From Suillus spraguei (lineage: Eukaryota > Basidiomycota > Agaricomycetes > Boletales > Suillaceae), in the NCBI GenBank assembly GCA_016800925.1, contig JABCPU010000573.1:1-37799 (forward strand): 37,799 bases of DNA, written 5' to 3'. The notes below the pieces were generated by a model that saw only the letters and a program-made list of their open reading frames with translations, did not search any database and was not told the origin of the DNA. This document shows positions 1 through 9,994 of this stretch, in pieces. The translations under genes and the position numbers were made by a program. Positions within the stretch are counted from its first letter, which is position 1; every line of letters begins with the position of its first letter.

Positions 1-2290
1 CAACCCCGAACCCCAGCACCGGGAGTGAGAACAATGTGAGTCAATACAAAGATATTGATGTACACATGTTGAATGCCGAACCCCGAACTCCGGCACCGGC
101 ACTCGGGTCGGACTCGGGACTCATAACATGAACAGATATCGATCCACATATTTTCGAACCCCAACCCAGCCACCCAGAGTTAACAATGTGAGGCAATACA
201 TATTGATTTACAGAGTGCGAACCCCGAACCGCACCCGGAGTTAGAACAATGTGAGGCAATACAAAGATATTGATTTACACATGTTGAGTGCCGAACCGCA
301 ACTCCAGCACCCGGCACTCAGGGATTGGGATTCAGACTCATAAAAATGTGAAAGATATCGATCCACATATTTTATGTGCCGAACCCCGAACTCCGGCACC
401 CGGCACTCGGGACTCAGGACTTGGCACTCATAATGTGAAAGATATTGATCAACATATTGTCAGTGCTGAACCCTGAACCCTGGCACCCAGCACTCGCGAC
501 TCAGAACAATGTGAGGCAATAGACACCTATTGATCCACACACATTCTAAGTGCTGAACCCTGAACTCTGAACTCTGGTAGTCTACTATTTAGGGGTTCAG
601 GGTTCGGCACGCACATATTCTATCACCGATCCCCGATCCCCGGCACCCGGGAGTTAGAAATATGTGAGGCAATACAAAGATATCAATTTACACGTGTGGA
701 GTGCCGCACCCCGAACTCCGGCACCCAGCACTTGGGGATTGGTATTCGGCACTCAAAACAAAATGATCCCGAGTGCCGGGTTACCATGTGAGGCAATACA
801 AAGATATTGATTTACACATGTTGAGTGCCGAACCTGAGCTCCGGCACCCAGCAGTTAGCACAATGTGAGGCAATACCATGATATTGATTTTACACATGTT
901 GAGTGCCAAACCCCGAGCTCCAGCACCTGGCAGTTAGCACAATGTGAGGCAATACAGTGATATTGATTTACACATGTTGAGTGCCGAACCCCAAGCTCCG
1001 GCACCTGGGAGTTACCACAATGTGAGGCAATACCATGATATTGATTTACACAAGTTGAGTGCCGATCCCCGAGTGCCGGGTGCCGGAGCTCGGGGTTTGG
1101 CACTCAACTTGTGTAAATCAATATCATGGTATTGCCTCACATTGTGCTAATGCTGGGTGCCGGAGCTTGGGGTTTGGCACTCAACATGTGTAAATCAATA
1201 TCTTTGTATTGCCTCACATGGTAACCTGGCACTCAGGGATCGTTATTCAGGACTCAAAACAAGTGAAAGACCTCGATCCACATATTTTATGTGCCAAACC
1301 CCGAACTCCGGCACCCAGCAATTGGGACTCGGACTTGGTACTCATAACAATGTGCATGATCTCAATCCACATATTTTAACACCGAACCCCGAACCCCCAC
1401 TGTGAGTTAAAACTATGTGAGGCAATACAAAGATATTGATTTACACATGTTGAGTGCCGAACCCCAAACTCTGGCACCCGGAGTTAGCACAATGTGAGGC
1501 AATGCAATGATCTTGATTTACTCATGTTGAGTGCCGAACCCCGAACTCCAGCACCAGCACTTGGGGATCGGTATTCAGCACTCAAACAATGTGAAAGACC
1601 TCGATCCACATTTTTATGTGCTGAACCCTGAACTCTGGCACCCGGCACTCAGGACTCGGGACTTGGTACTCATAATGTGAAAGATCTTGAGCAACATATT
1701 GTCAGTGCTGAACCCTGAACCCGGCACCCAGCACTCGCGACTCGGGACTCAACACAATGTGAGGCAATAGACACCTATTGATCCACACATTCTAAGTGCC
1801 GAACTCCGAACTCCGAAATCTGGTAGTCTACTATTTAGGGTTCGCAGTTCGGTACTCGGGCTTTTGCACTTGAGACCAAAAACAATGTTAGGCAATAAAA
1901 TGACTTTGATCCACACATTTTTGGTAGATATTTTTTCATCTCAAATCTCGAGTGCCAAACCCGAATCCCGAAATCCAGTAGTCTACAATCTCGGGGTTCA
2001 GTCCTTGGGACTCAGACACATGTCAGGCAACAACAAACTTTGATCCACACATTTTTGGTTGATGTCTGTTTTGTCTTGAATCTCAAGTTTCTAGTTTCTA
2101 GTTTCGGTACTCTGCACCCGCACCCAGCACTCAGCACTAGATGACTCCACACATGGACTTTAAATCTTTCACCTTGTGTGTTGTGTTTCGGGTGTCCGGG
2201 TATCCGGAATTCAGGAAATCTCTAGTTTGAATCTCCAGTTTCGAGTTCCTGGATTTGGGACTTGGCACCCGGCACCCAGCACCTCAATTA
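1..2290. repeat. Degenerate modular satellite A
   Basis: Imperfect tandem units in which an AT-rich body (tgtgaggcaatacaaagata followed by ttgatttacacatgttg) alternates with a GC-rich linker of recurring words such as gagtgccgaacccc, ctccggcacc and cggcactcggg. Between about 780 and 1060 the period is 75-78 bp. A larger block is repeated: about 350-602 is clearly related to 1597-1845, both containing 'aatgtgaggcaatagacacc' and 'tggtagtctactattta'. No reading frame longer than about 80 codons is conserved between units, so short open frames here are by-products of the repeat. Towards 1900-2290 the units are more diverged. The function is unknown; this is probably subtelomeric, pericentromeric or other heterochromatic satellite, which is inference. 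Confidence 0.85.
780..1225. repeat. Large inverted repeat within satellite A
   Basis: Bases 1016-1063 and 1099-1146 are perfect 48-bp reverse complements around a 35-nt spacer. Farther out, 780-829 and 1176-1225 are perfect 50-bp reverse complements. The satellite units therefore switch orientation at about 1080. The left arm holds extra units, so the outer arms are not equidistant from the centre. A transcript or extruded strand could form a long hairpin. Confidence 0.9.
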
Positions 2291-2439
2291 TTGATGAATG
2301 TCAGACATGATGAATTCAGGTTTTCGTGCTTCAGGGTTTAGATTTTGGTGGTCGATGGTAGGTATATGCACTCATAGGGTGCATGTATCCTATGTGTTTG
2401 ATTCTCTGGTGGCTACATCAGCTGTACATCTTTATGATA

Positions 2440-2855
2440 CATATCTAGGCCCACCCGTATATGTAATATATTTTACCTCGGCCCACCCGTCTATGTAAAT
2501 TCCCCCACGTCGGCCCACCCGTCTATGCAATAAATATTTTACTGCACCCTCGGCCCACCCGTATATGTAATATTCTCTCACCTCGGCCCACCCATATATG
2601 TAATATTCTCTTACCTCGGCCCACCCGTCTATGCAATAATATTTGCCTTGCATCTCTCTTCAGCCCAGCTGTCTATAATATCCTACTCTACATACTACCC
2701 AGATGGGCCCACCCATCTCTGTCGGGGATGATATCCCCCTGGCCCATCCGTCAACATCAGAAATCATGTTTCCCTCGGCCCACCCGTCTCTCCCAAAAAT
2801 ACAAGTCTCCCAGCCCACCCGTCTCCATTGGAGATAATATTCTCCCCGGCCCATC
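2440..2855 (+). repeat. Subrepeat array, element Z copy 1, left part
   Basis: About twelve copies of a short unit starting ggcccacccgtctatg, spaced roughly 32-40 bp, with AT-rich spacers (taatattctctcacct). A second copy of the same array lies at 10660-11160. The array is interrupted at 2856 by a solo LTR and resumes at 3624 with ccatccgtcaac. It codes for nothing recognisable. Confidence 0.85.
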
Positions 2856-3623
2856 TGTTAAGACTGTACTCAAGGGTAGAGAGATCCGAAGGGCTTTGGC
2901 CTCAGTTCGTGCACTGTGCCCCTTTCTCGAGTAATGCCCCTTATTTCAGGGAGGAGTTATTCGTCCGAAGACCCGGAAGGAGTTGCGTGACAGATCTGGT
3001 GTCCGAAGGTGTCGGATATGATACGTCCGAAGGTTATTCGGAACGTAAGGAGAGGACAGAGACTAAGGCTAGTTTCGGAATGAGTTCCTAACTAGAAACT
3101 AATGGAGATAGACTATCCGAAGATAGAGTCGGAGATATAGACTATAGGAATCAATCCTAAGTCTCGGAAGGTGACTTAAAGCGGAAAGTGGCTTAAGTCC
3201 AGAGGAGGCAGAATGAGTAGAATCTAAGATGATATTCGAACTAAGGTTCTACGGAGATCTACAAGTGGTTTATATACTGTAAGTATCTAAGACGGATAAT
3301 CAGCAAGTCCGGGACCAAGGGCTATGTACGAAGTGTAACGGGAGTCTATTAGTTAATGCACAGCGGATCAGTAAGCATGAATCGGAAATGAACACAGGAA
3401 ACGGATCAGTAACACAGGACGGAAATATAAACAGCCAGAATACCGGAAACAGGAGGAATGACGAAAGGAGATAGACGCAGATATACACAAGGGAGTTAAG
3501 GTGCGAGAAGTGAGCACATTCGGATGGGTGGTCCGGGCAGGATCTGTGGACTGGACGGATATGAAATCGATCGGATCTGATCGGATATGGTCGGATCTGA
3601 GATTAGAAGTATGGTATATGACA
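2856..3623 (-). mobile_element. Solo LTR, internally shortened, TSD ccatc
   Basis: In minus orientation it starts TGTCATATACCAT (at 3623) and ends TAACA (at 2856). It is flanked by the 5-bp duplication ccatc (2851-2855 and 3624-3628). It shares the family landmarks of the LTR at 6439-8052: a 'cttggcctcagctcgtgcgctgtgcccc'-type block near 2890-2930 and the TATA-like atatataaac segment (plus-strand gtttatatactg near 3268). It is 768 bp against 1614 bp for the longest copy, so much of the pyrimidine-rich middle and about 75 bp near one end are missing. No internal retrotransposon genes are present. Confidence 0.85.
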
Positions 3624-3760
3624 CCATCCGTCAACATCGAGGATATACATAACCTCGGCCCATGGTCCACTGGCCCGTCTTTGACGGGATATTATGTGGG
3701 TCGGGTGACCCGTATAGTACGGAGTTTGTCACTGAAGGGGCTCAGTGCTGAGTGCTGAGT
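3624..3760 (+). repeat. Element Z copy 1, right end
   Basis: Continues the array broken by the LTR. The stretch 'cccatggtccactggccc' followed by ggatattatg and atacggag is shared with 11080-11160, so both copies of the element appear to end in the same way before satellite DNA resumes. Confidence 0.7.
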
Positions 3761-4192
3761 GCCGAAGCCCGAGACCCAAAACTTGAAATTTCAAAACTCG
3801 CAAACATCTGTATCATGTACAATTTCTATTTCCTTACACAGTTCACTGAGTGTTGAGTACCAAGACCCGAGACCCGAATCCTGAATTTAGGGTTGGCAGG
3901 CTAGCTGCGGAGGTCTGGAGGTCCGGAGATATGGAGATCAGGGCCAGAGATCATAGTGGAGATGGGGTGTGAAATATGGTATGTGACAGAAACTCACAAA
4001 AATGTATATCATGTAAAATTTCTATTTCCTTACACAGTCATCGAGTGTTGAGTACCAAGCCCCGAGACCCGAATTCCTGACAATGTAGCAAGTGCTGAGT
4101 GCCAAAGCCCAAAACTTGAAACTTGAAACTCAAAACTCGCAAACATCTGTATCATGCAAAATTTTCTATTTCCTTACACAGTTCACCGAGTG
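3760..4192 (-). repeat. Satellite B units, inverted relative to 8.2-9.8 kb
   Basis: About two to three units containing 'tttctatttccttacacag' and ttcac(t/c)gagtg, the reverse complement of the units at 8210-9830. They are split at 3892-3988 by an LTR fragment and cut off at 4192/4193 by another LTR. Linker words (gagtgctgagtgcc, gagacccgaat) are those of the other satellites. Confidence 0.8.
3892..3988 (-). mobile_element. LTR end fragment
   Basis: A stretch of about 97 bp ending ggtatgtgaca, the reverse complement of the LTR 5' terminus TGTCATATACC. It shares 'gctagctgc(g/a)gaggtct' with the LTR remnant near 10630. It sits inside satellite B. The other LTR end is absent and no target duplication is visible. 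Confidence 0.65.
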
Positions 4193-5347
4193 ATTCCATT
4201 CCTCCAGATCTCCCTGCATTCCTCTCTGGACATATTCCCATGCCACATGCATTACACAATTTGAAGTATGTCCTTGTCTCCAGCTCTCAGTTACCTCTGT
4301 TTCTGTCTTGATAATCTCTTTCATACATATCTCATCTCTGAGTTCATTTTGTTATGTTCCGTTGTACTTAGTAGTATGTTTCCGCGTGGTTCATACATAG
4401 CCTTGGATTATGCTTACTGATCCTTACCTATGATACCTACAATATATAAACTCGCACTGAAGTACTCTGGACTTCAGTTTGGTCATTACTGTCTGATTAC
4501 TTACTTTCTTCTTTCTACTTATTCTCCGCTTTATATCTTGCTACCTTCTCATGTCAATATAACTCCATTCCATTCTTGCACTTGGGCTCTGGCCCTTGTA
4601 AGCCTCCGGTTCAGGCCTATTGGAGTATTCCCTAGGCCGGACCTTTGACCCTTTGTTATATTATACTTTCCGAACTTTGTCCGAACTCCAGTCTTTATCT
4701 CTGTTCACCTCCAGCTCTACCTTTGGTAGTCTTCCTCTGTTTGTTTCTACTCTGGACTTCATCCGTAGTAGCCTGTACCTTCCTTACATAATCTCCGGAC
4801 CTACTCCTCCATAGTAGGGCAATACTTCCCCCCAAATCCACAGAGCTCCGCTCCTCCATTTCTCCACTCCTCCACTCCTCCATTTCTCCGTTCCTCCACT
4901 CCTCATCCTCTGGACCTCCTATCTCTGGACCTCTTGTCCTGTCCTATCCTATCCTTGACCTCCTGTGGATCATATTTCCCCCTGGAGCCTTGCTCCAATC
5001 CTGCCCTAGACTTCATCCAGTGGTCTTCCCTTCACCCATTCTACTTGGGACTTGTCCCAGTAGTCTTACCTCTATCTCCACCTACCTCCGGCGTAGTTTT
5101 CTACACTTCTCCAGAAGTTTATTGGTGCTCTATGGAGCAATCCAGCCCAAGAGTTCCTCCAAGGTTCTCCCTCGGACTTCACAAGAACTCCTCTTTGGAC
5201 TTCATATGAAATTAGGGGCATGTACTCAGGCAAGGGGCACAGTGCACAAGCTGAGGCCAAGCCCCCATGAATTAGTATGACCCTCCAGTACGACCCCATG
5301 CAAAGCTGGAACTTCTGAATAGCCTCTGGTTTTGCATGGCCATAACA
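4193..5347 (+). mobile_element. 5'-truncated solo LTR
   Basis: Same family as 6439-8052 and the same orientation. Aligned landmarks are the TATA-like tatataaac near 4444, 'cttgcacttgggctctggcc' near 4580, cctaggccgg near 4631, 'cttggcctcagcttgtgcac' in reverse complement near 5240, and the terminus gcatggccataaca at 5347. The first ~200 bp, including TGTCATATACC, are missing, and satellite B abuts directly at 4192. The equivalent of the octamer microsatellite in the longer copy is a short ctcctccatttctc tract near 4855-4905. Confidence 0.8.
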
Positions 5348-5690
5348 GTTTTGAGTTTTGGCACTCAGCACTCAGTGATTCAATAATTTGCTTCTGGCAG
5401 AGGTAACATTCGTTGAAAAAATTTGTATATACATCAATTACTATGCAATTATGCCAACCTCCTCACAAGACCCTTTAACCTTCACCTCAACATCCAAGAA
5501 CAAAAACATAGAAAGTCGCATTTCTCACACTTTTGATGTTTTAAGTATCTTACTCTTGCATAAATAATACAGCCTCTTCATATATCATTATAATACCATA
5601 TATACTTGCTTTGTATGACAAGGATCAGCTTAAAATAGGCCGGAGTTTTGAACTAGTGTGAATGCTTACTATTTCTACTGATAAGGAGCC
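5348..5690 (-). repeat. Left arm of an inverted duplication, with empty LTR site
   Basis: Bases 5353-5490 are a close reverse complement of 8053-8205 joined to the sequence just left of 6439. Around 5474-5490, acaagaccctttaaccttca contains the target gttaa once and no LTR, so this arm preserves the pre-insertion site of the solo LTR. A second landmark, 'tatttctactgataaggagc' near 5668, is the reverse complement of 'gcttcttatcagtagaaata' near 6206 with about one mismatch, which extends the arm. Confidence 0.75.
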
Positions 5691-6202
5691 CATACTTTCA
5701 AAACATCAAAGTTTATTAATCAGACACCTGGAGTAGATTTAAAATACATTCACCATGATATATCTAAATTTATAAAACCATCCAACAAGAATTGAGTGCT
5801 GAGGAAGTGAAATAGATAAGAAATTGACTGTGGGAAAGTTCAAAGTCCCAAAATATCGAAAATGGTCAGTTGGGCAGTTGTAGGACTTTGACGCTGGGTC
5901 AACTGAGATATACACCACATCCCTTCCACCACCCTCCAACCTCAGGGCAATATGCAGTATAGGTTCCTTTAGTAGTCTAACATGTATCTTACATATTTTG
6001 AATGAAATATTTAAACTGTACCATATATAAATGTGACTTTGTGTAAAAAGATGTCAATTGTCACTTTTCACACATATGTCATTTTACTTATCATTCAGTC
6101 AGTCCTTCATGGATCTTTCTAAAACTTCAAATACATCATTAGGGACATATATGAGAGGTAAATCACGCATCAGATCACTTATCACAAGCTTGATTATGAT
6201 GT
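5691..6202. other. AT-rich spacer between inverted arms
   Basis: I see no gene, RNA or repeat family here. A few TATA-rich stretches occur. It lies between the two arms of the inverted duplication. Confidence 0.5.
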
Positions 6203-6438
6203 AGGCTTCTTATCAGTAGAAATATCCCCTGTACATGACATATCAGATTTGTGGCCTATATACAACTGATCCTTTGCATATGACACATGTGGGAGTGTAC
6301 TACTGTTGATGTCTGAGCAGGGCTGGCCATTTATGCAATGATAAGACATTCAAAAACTTTAAAAATGATTGAGGAGCAACAGGAGGGCATCCATGATAAG
6401 TTGGTTGAGATTGAACTGGATGCTGAGGTGAAGGTTAA
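6203..6438 (+). pseudogene. Remnant of an unidentified coding end, right arm of inverted duplication
   Basis: From about 6338 a short frame reads as an ordinary charged, probably helical protein (MIRHSKTLK, then MIEEQQEGIHDKL). It is cut at 6438 by the LTR. Beyond the LTR, at 8053, the same frame would continue for about a dozen codons to a stop. The inverted copy near 5480-5600 shows related but interrupted sequence. I do not recognise the protein. It may be the 3' end of a transposon gene. Confidence 0.4.
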
Positions 6439-6546
6439 TGTCATATACCGTACATTCAGGTCTAGATCAAATCCAATCCATGGACATCCAGACACCCAAC
6501 CTACACATATCCGATCCACCCATCCACTCCAATCCATATCCATCCG

Positions 6547-6645
6547 TGTCCATATCCGATCTGTGTCCATATCCGATCTGTGTCCATATCCGATCTGTGT
6601 CCATATCCGATCTGTGTCCATATCCGATCTGAGTTCATATCCGAA
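6547..6645 (+). repeat. 17-bp tandem repeat in the LTR
   Basis: Five perfect copies of tgtccatatccgatctg (6547-6631) followed by a degenerate sixth. Because 17 is not a multiple of 3 the array is open in several frames and produces spurious repetitive ORFs. Confidence 0.95.
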
Positions 6646-7326
6646 CTATTCCCGCGCACCTGCGCATTACCCCTTTTAGAATATACCTGTGTCTCCAGCT
6701 TCTGGGTATCTCTGTGCTTCCGGTTCTCGGTGATCTCTGCCTCCGTCTTGATAAGTATTTCGTACAAGCTTCATCTCCGAGTTCATAGCCTTATGTCCCG
6801 CTGTACTTACTAATGTGTTTCCATATGCTTCAGACATAGCCTCGGACTATCCGTACTTACCCTCCGGCATGCTCCTACAGTATATAAACTTGTAGTACAA
6901 CTCCTGCAGACCTTAGTCTGATTCATTGTTCCTACTTCTGTATATTCCTTTGATTACTCTGTATCCTGTTATCATGTCTATATAACTCCATCTCCGTTCT
7001 TGCACTTGGGCTCCGGCCCTTGTAAGCTTCCAACTCAGGCCTATGGGATCACTCCCTAGGCCGGAGCTTTGATCCTATGTCATATAAATCTTTTCGGACT
7101 TCATCCATCTCTGTCTATCATCTGTTTCACCTCCGACTCTACCGTTGGTAGTCTTATACTATCTGTTTCTATTCCGGACCTTGTCCAGAGTAGTCTATAC
7201 TATCTCTACACCATATCCGGACCTACTCCTTTCTAGTAGCCAACACTTCCTCTAAGATCCACAGAGCTATGCTCATCCGATCATCCGATCATCCGCTCCT
7301 CCACTCCTCTGCTCGTCCACTCCTCT

Positions 7327-7601
7327 GCTCGTCCACTCGTCCGCTCGTCCACTCGTCCGCTCGTCCGCTCGTCCGCTCGTCCGCTCGTCCGCTCGTCCGC
7401 TCGTCCGCCTCGTCCGCTCGTCCGCTCGTCCGCTCGTCCGCTCGTCCGCCTCGTCCGCTCGTCCGCTCGTCCGCTCGTCCGCTCGTCCGCTCGTCCGCTC
7501 GTCCGCTCGTCCGCTCGTCCGCTCGTCCGCTCGTCCGCTCGTCCCGGCTCGTCCGCCTCGTTCCGCTCGTCCGCTCGTCCGGTCTCCGCTCGTCCGCTCG
7601 T
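7327..7601 (+). repeat. Octamer microsatellite (ccgctcgt)n in the LTR
   Basis: More than thirty copies of ccgctcgt, broken by occasional indels (for example ccgcctcgt near 7407 and 7447 and the irregular end after 7541). Three octamers make 24 nt, so the array reads through in frame on both strands as low-complexity RPLVRSSA-like protein; those frames are not genes. Other LTR copies in the window lack this expansion. Confidence 0.95.
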
Positions 7602-8052
7602 CCGAGCTCCAGACCTTCGGACCCCTAGTCCTCCGGATCCATCCTATCCTATCCTCTGACATCTATGAATCATCTTTCCCTCTGGAGCTCTGCTCCTATC
7701 CTGCCCTGGACTTTGTCCAGCGGACCATCCTTCATCTGTTCGACTTGGAACTTGTTCCAGTAGTGTTACCATTACTCCCTACCTTCCGGAAATAGTTCCG
7801 GCGCATTCCCGCGCTCATCCGGAAGTCCATCGGAGCTCTGTCAAGCTATCCTGCCTTAGAGTTCATCTGGACCCTCCATCCGGACTCCACCAGAACTCTC
7901 CCTTGGACTTCATCCGAAATTAAGGGCACATACTCGGGTAAGGGGCACAGCGTACGAGCTGAGGCCAAGCCCCTTTGACTTACAACCCTCCGGTACAACC
8001 CCATGTAAGACCAGGACTTCTTACTAATCTCCGGTTTTGCATGGTCATAACA

Positions 8053-8205
8053 GTTAAAGGGTCTTGTGAGGAGGTGGACATAATTGCATAGTGATAGATG
8101 TATATACAATTTTTTTCAATGAATGTTACCTCTGCCAGAAGCAAATTATTGAATCACTGAGTGCCGAGTCCTGAGTGCTGAGTGCCAAAACTCAAAACCC
8201 AAAAC
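8053..8205 (+). repeat. Right arm of inverted duplication, outer part
   Basis: Reverse complement of about 5353-5487 with scattered differences (for example gaagcaaattattgaatcac in both). It leads directly into satellite B. Confidence 0.8.
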
Positions 8206-8209
8206 TTGA

Positions 8210-9830
8210 AACTCACAAAGTGTGAAGTACCGAGACCCAAGACCCAAAACCCTGGGATACAGTTTCAAGTTTCAAGTTTCAAGTTTCAAATTTTGGGGTT
8301 CAGGGTTTAGGGTTCGGGTTCCGGCATGAGGCACTTGTTACATTGCCAGGAATTCAGGATTTGGGTTCCGGGTTTTGGTACTTGACACTCGGTGAACTGT
8401 ATAAGGAAATAGAAATTTTACATGATACAGATTTGTGCGAGTTTCAAGTTTCAAGTTTCGGGGTTCGAGGTCTGGCACTCAGCACTTGTTACATTGCCAG
8501 GAATTCAGGATTCGGGTCTCAGTTCTTGGTACTTGACACTTGGTGAACTGTATAAGGAAATAGAAAATTTACATCTTACACATCTTTGCAAGTTTCAAGT
8601 TTCAAGTTGTAAGTTTCGGAGTTTGGGTGTTGTGTTCCAGCACTCGGCACTTGTTACATTGCCAGGAATTCGGGATTCGGGTCCCAGGTTGTGGTACTTG
8701 ACACTCGGTGAACTGTGCAAGGAAATAGAAAATTTACATGATATAGATTTTTGCAAGTTTCAATTTTGAAGTTTGCAGTTTGAAGTTGTGGGGTTCAGGG
8801 GTCGGGTTCTGGCACTCAGCACTTGTTACACTGCCAGGAATTCGGGATTCGGGTCCCGGGTCTTGGTACTTGACACTCACTGAACTGTGTAAGGAAATAG
8901 AAATTTTACATGATACAGATTTTTGCAAGTTTCAATTTAATTTTGAAGTTTGAAGTTTGAAGTTTCGGGGTTTGGGGGTCAGGTTCCGGCACTCGGCACT
9001 TGTTACATTGCCAGGAATTCGGGATTCGGGTCCCAGGTCTTGGTACTTGACACTCAGTGAACTGTGCAAGGAAATAGAAATTTTACATGATACAGATTTT
9101 TGCAAGTTTCAATTTTGAAGTTTGAAGTTTGAAGTTTTGGGGTTTGGGGCTCGGGTGCCGGCACTCGGCACTTGTTACATAGCCAGGAATTCAGGATTCG
9201 GGTCCCGGGTCTTGGTACTTGTCACTTGGTGAACTGTGCAAGGATATAGACATTTTACAAGATACAGATTTGTGCAAGTTTCAATTTTGAAGTTTGAAGT
9301 TTGAAGTTTGAAGTTTGAAGTTTTGGGGTTCGGGCTCCGGCACTCAGCACTTCTTAAATTGCCAGGAATTCGGGGTTCGGGTCCCGGGTCTTGGTACTTG
9401 ACACTCAGTGAACTGTGCAAGGATATAGAAATTTTTACATGATACAGATTTTTGCAAGTTTGAAGTTTGAAGTTTGAAGTTTCGGGGTTTGGGGCTCAGG
9501 TGCCGGCACTTGGCACTTGTTATATAGCCAGGAATTCAGGATTCAGGTCCCAGGTCTTGGTACTTGACACTCGGTGAACTGTGTAAGGAAATAGACATTT
9601 TACATGATACACATTTTTGTGAGTTCCAAGTTCCAAGTTTTAAGTTTCGAGGTTCAGGGTTCAGGTTCTGGCACTCGGCACTTGTTACATTGCCAAGGAT
9701 TCAAGATTCGGGTCCTGGGTCTTGGTACTTGACACTCGGTGAACTGTGTGAGGAAATAGGCATTTTACATGATATACATTTTTGCAAGTTTTGAGTTTTG
9801 AGTTTTGAGTTTCAGCTTTTTATTGCCTCA
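8210..9830 (+). repeat. Satellite B tandem array, nine units
   Basis: The landmark gccaggaattc (or a one-to-two-base variant) occurs at 8345, 8496, 8661, 8833, 9010, 9182, 9361, 9527 and 9692, giving a period of 151-179 bp. Each unit holds gaactgtgtaaggaaatag, an attttacatgatacag(a/t) stretch, a variable gaagtttgaagttt tract, and a GC-rich linker with ggcactcggcacttgttac. Length differences come mainly from the gaagttt heptamer tract. Spacers are not unique sequence, so this is not a CRISPR array. Confidence 0.92.
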
Positions 9831-9994
9831 CATTTTTCTGAGTCCCAAGTGCCAAATCCTGAGTGCCGAACCCCAGTAGTCCACAATTTCGGGGTTCGGC
9901 ACTTGGGATTCAGCACTCAGGACTCAGACAAATGTCAGGCAATCAAAAGATTTGATTCACACATTTTTGGTAGATATCTTTTTTGTCTTGAATC
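9830..9994. repeat. Satellite A-type remnant
   Basis: Related to about 1940-2080: both contain gtagtc(t/c)acaat followed by tcggggttc, then atgtcaggcaa and 'cacatttttgg' with ttttgtcttgaatct. It is interrupted at 9995 by an LTR. Confidence 0.75.

Larger units (their letters stand above)
6439..8052 (+). mobile_element. Solo LTR, 1614 bp, TSD gttaa
   Basis: Begins TGTCATATACC (6439) and ends TCATAACA (8052). It is flanked by gttaa at 6434-6438 and 8053-8057. It contains a TATA-like tatataaac at about 6891, pyrimidine-rich sequence downstream, 17-bp tandem repeats near its start and a long octamer microsatellite in its middle. No gag-pol sequence is present, so it is a solo LTR left by recombination. 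The 5-bp duplication and TG...CA termini fit a Ty3/gypsy or copia element; I cannot say which. Confidence 0.9.

Noticed and set aside
6331..6767. Repetitive frames such as ISDLCPYP or DMDTDRIWTQ repeats
   Set aside because: Artefacts of the 17-bp tandem repeat inside the solo LTR, open in several frames on both strands.
7269..7662. Overlapping open frames of about 119-129 codons on both strands, rich in Arg/Ser/Pro or Arg/Asp/Glu
   Set aside because: They are produced by the ccgctcgt octamer array, which cannot generate stops in phase; no other evidence of coding.
8210..9830. CRISPR-like regular repeat spacing
   Set aside because: Intervals between landmarks are themselves repeated sequence, unit length varies by 28 bp, and the context is a fungal nuclear genome.
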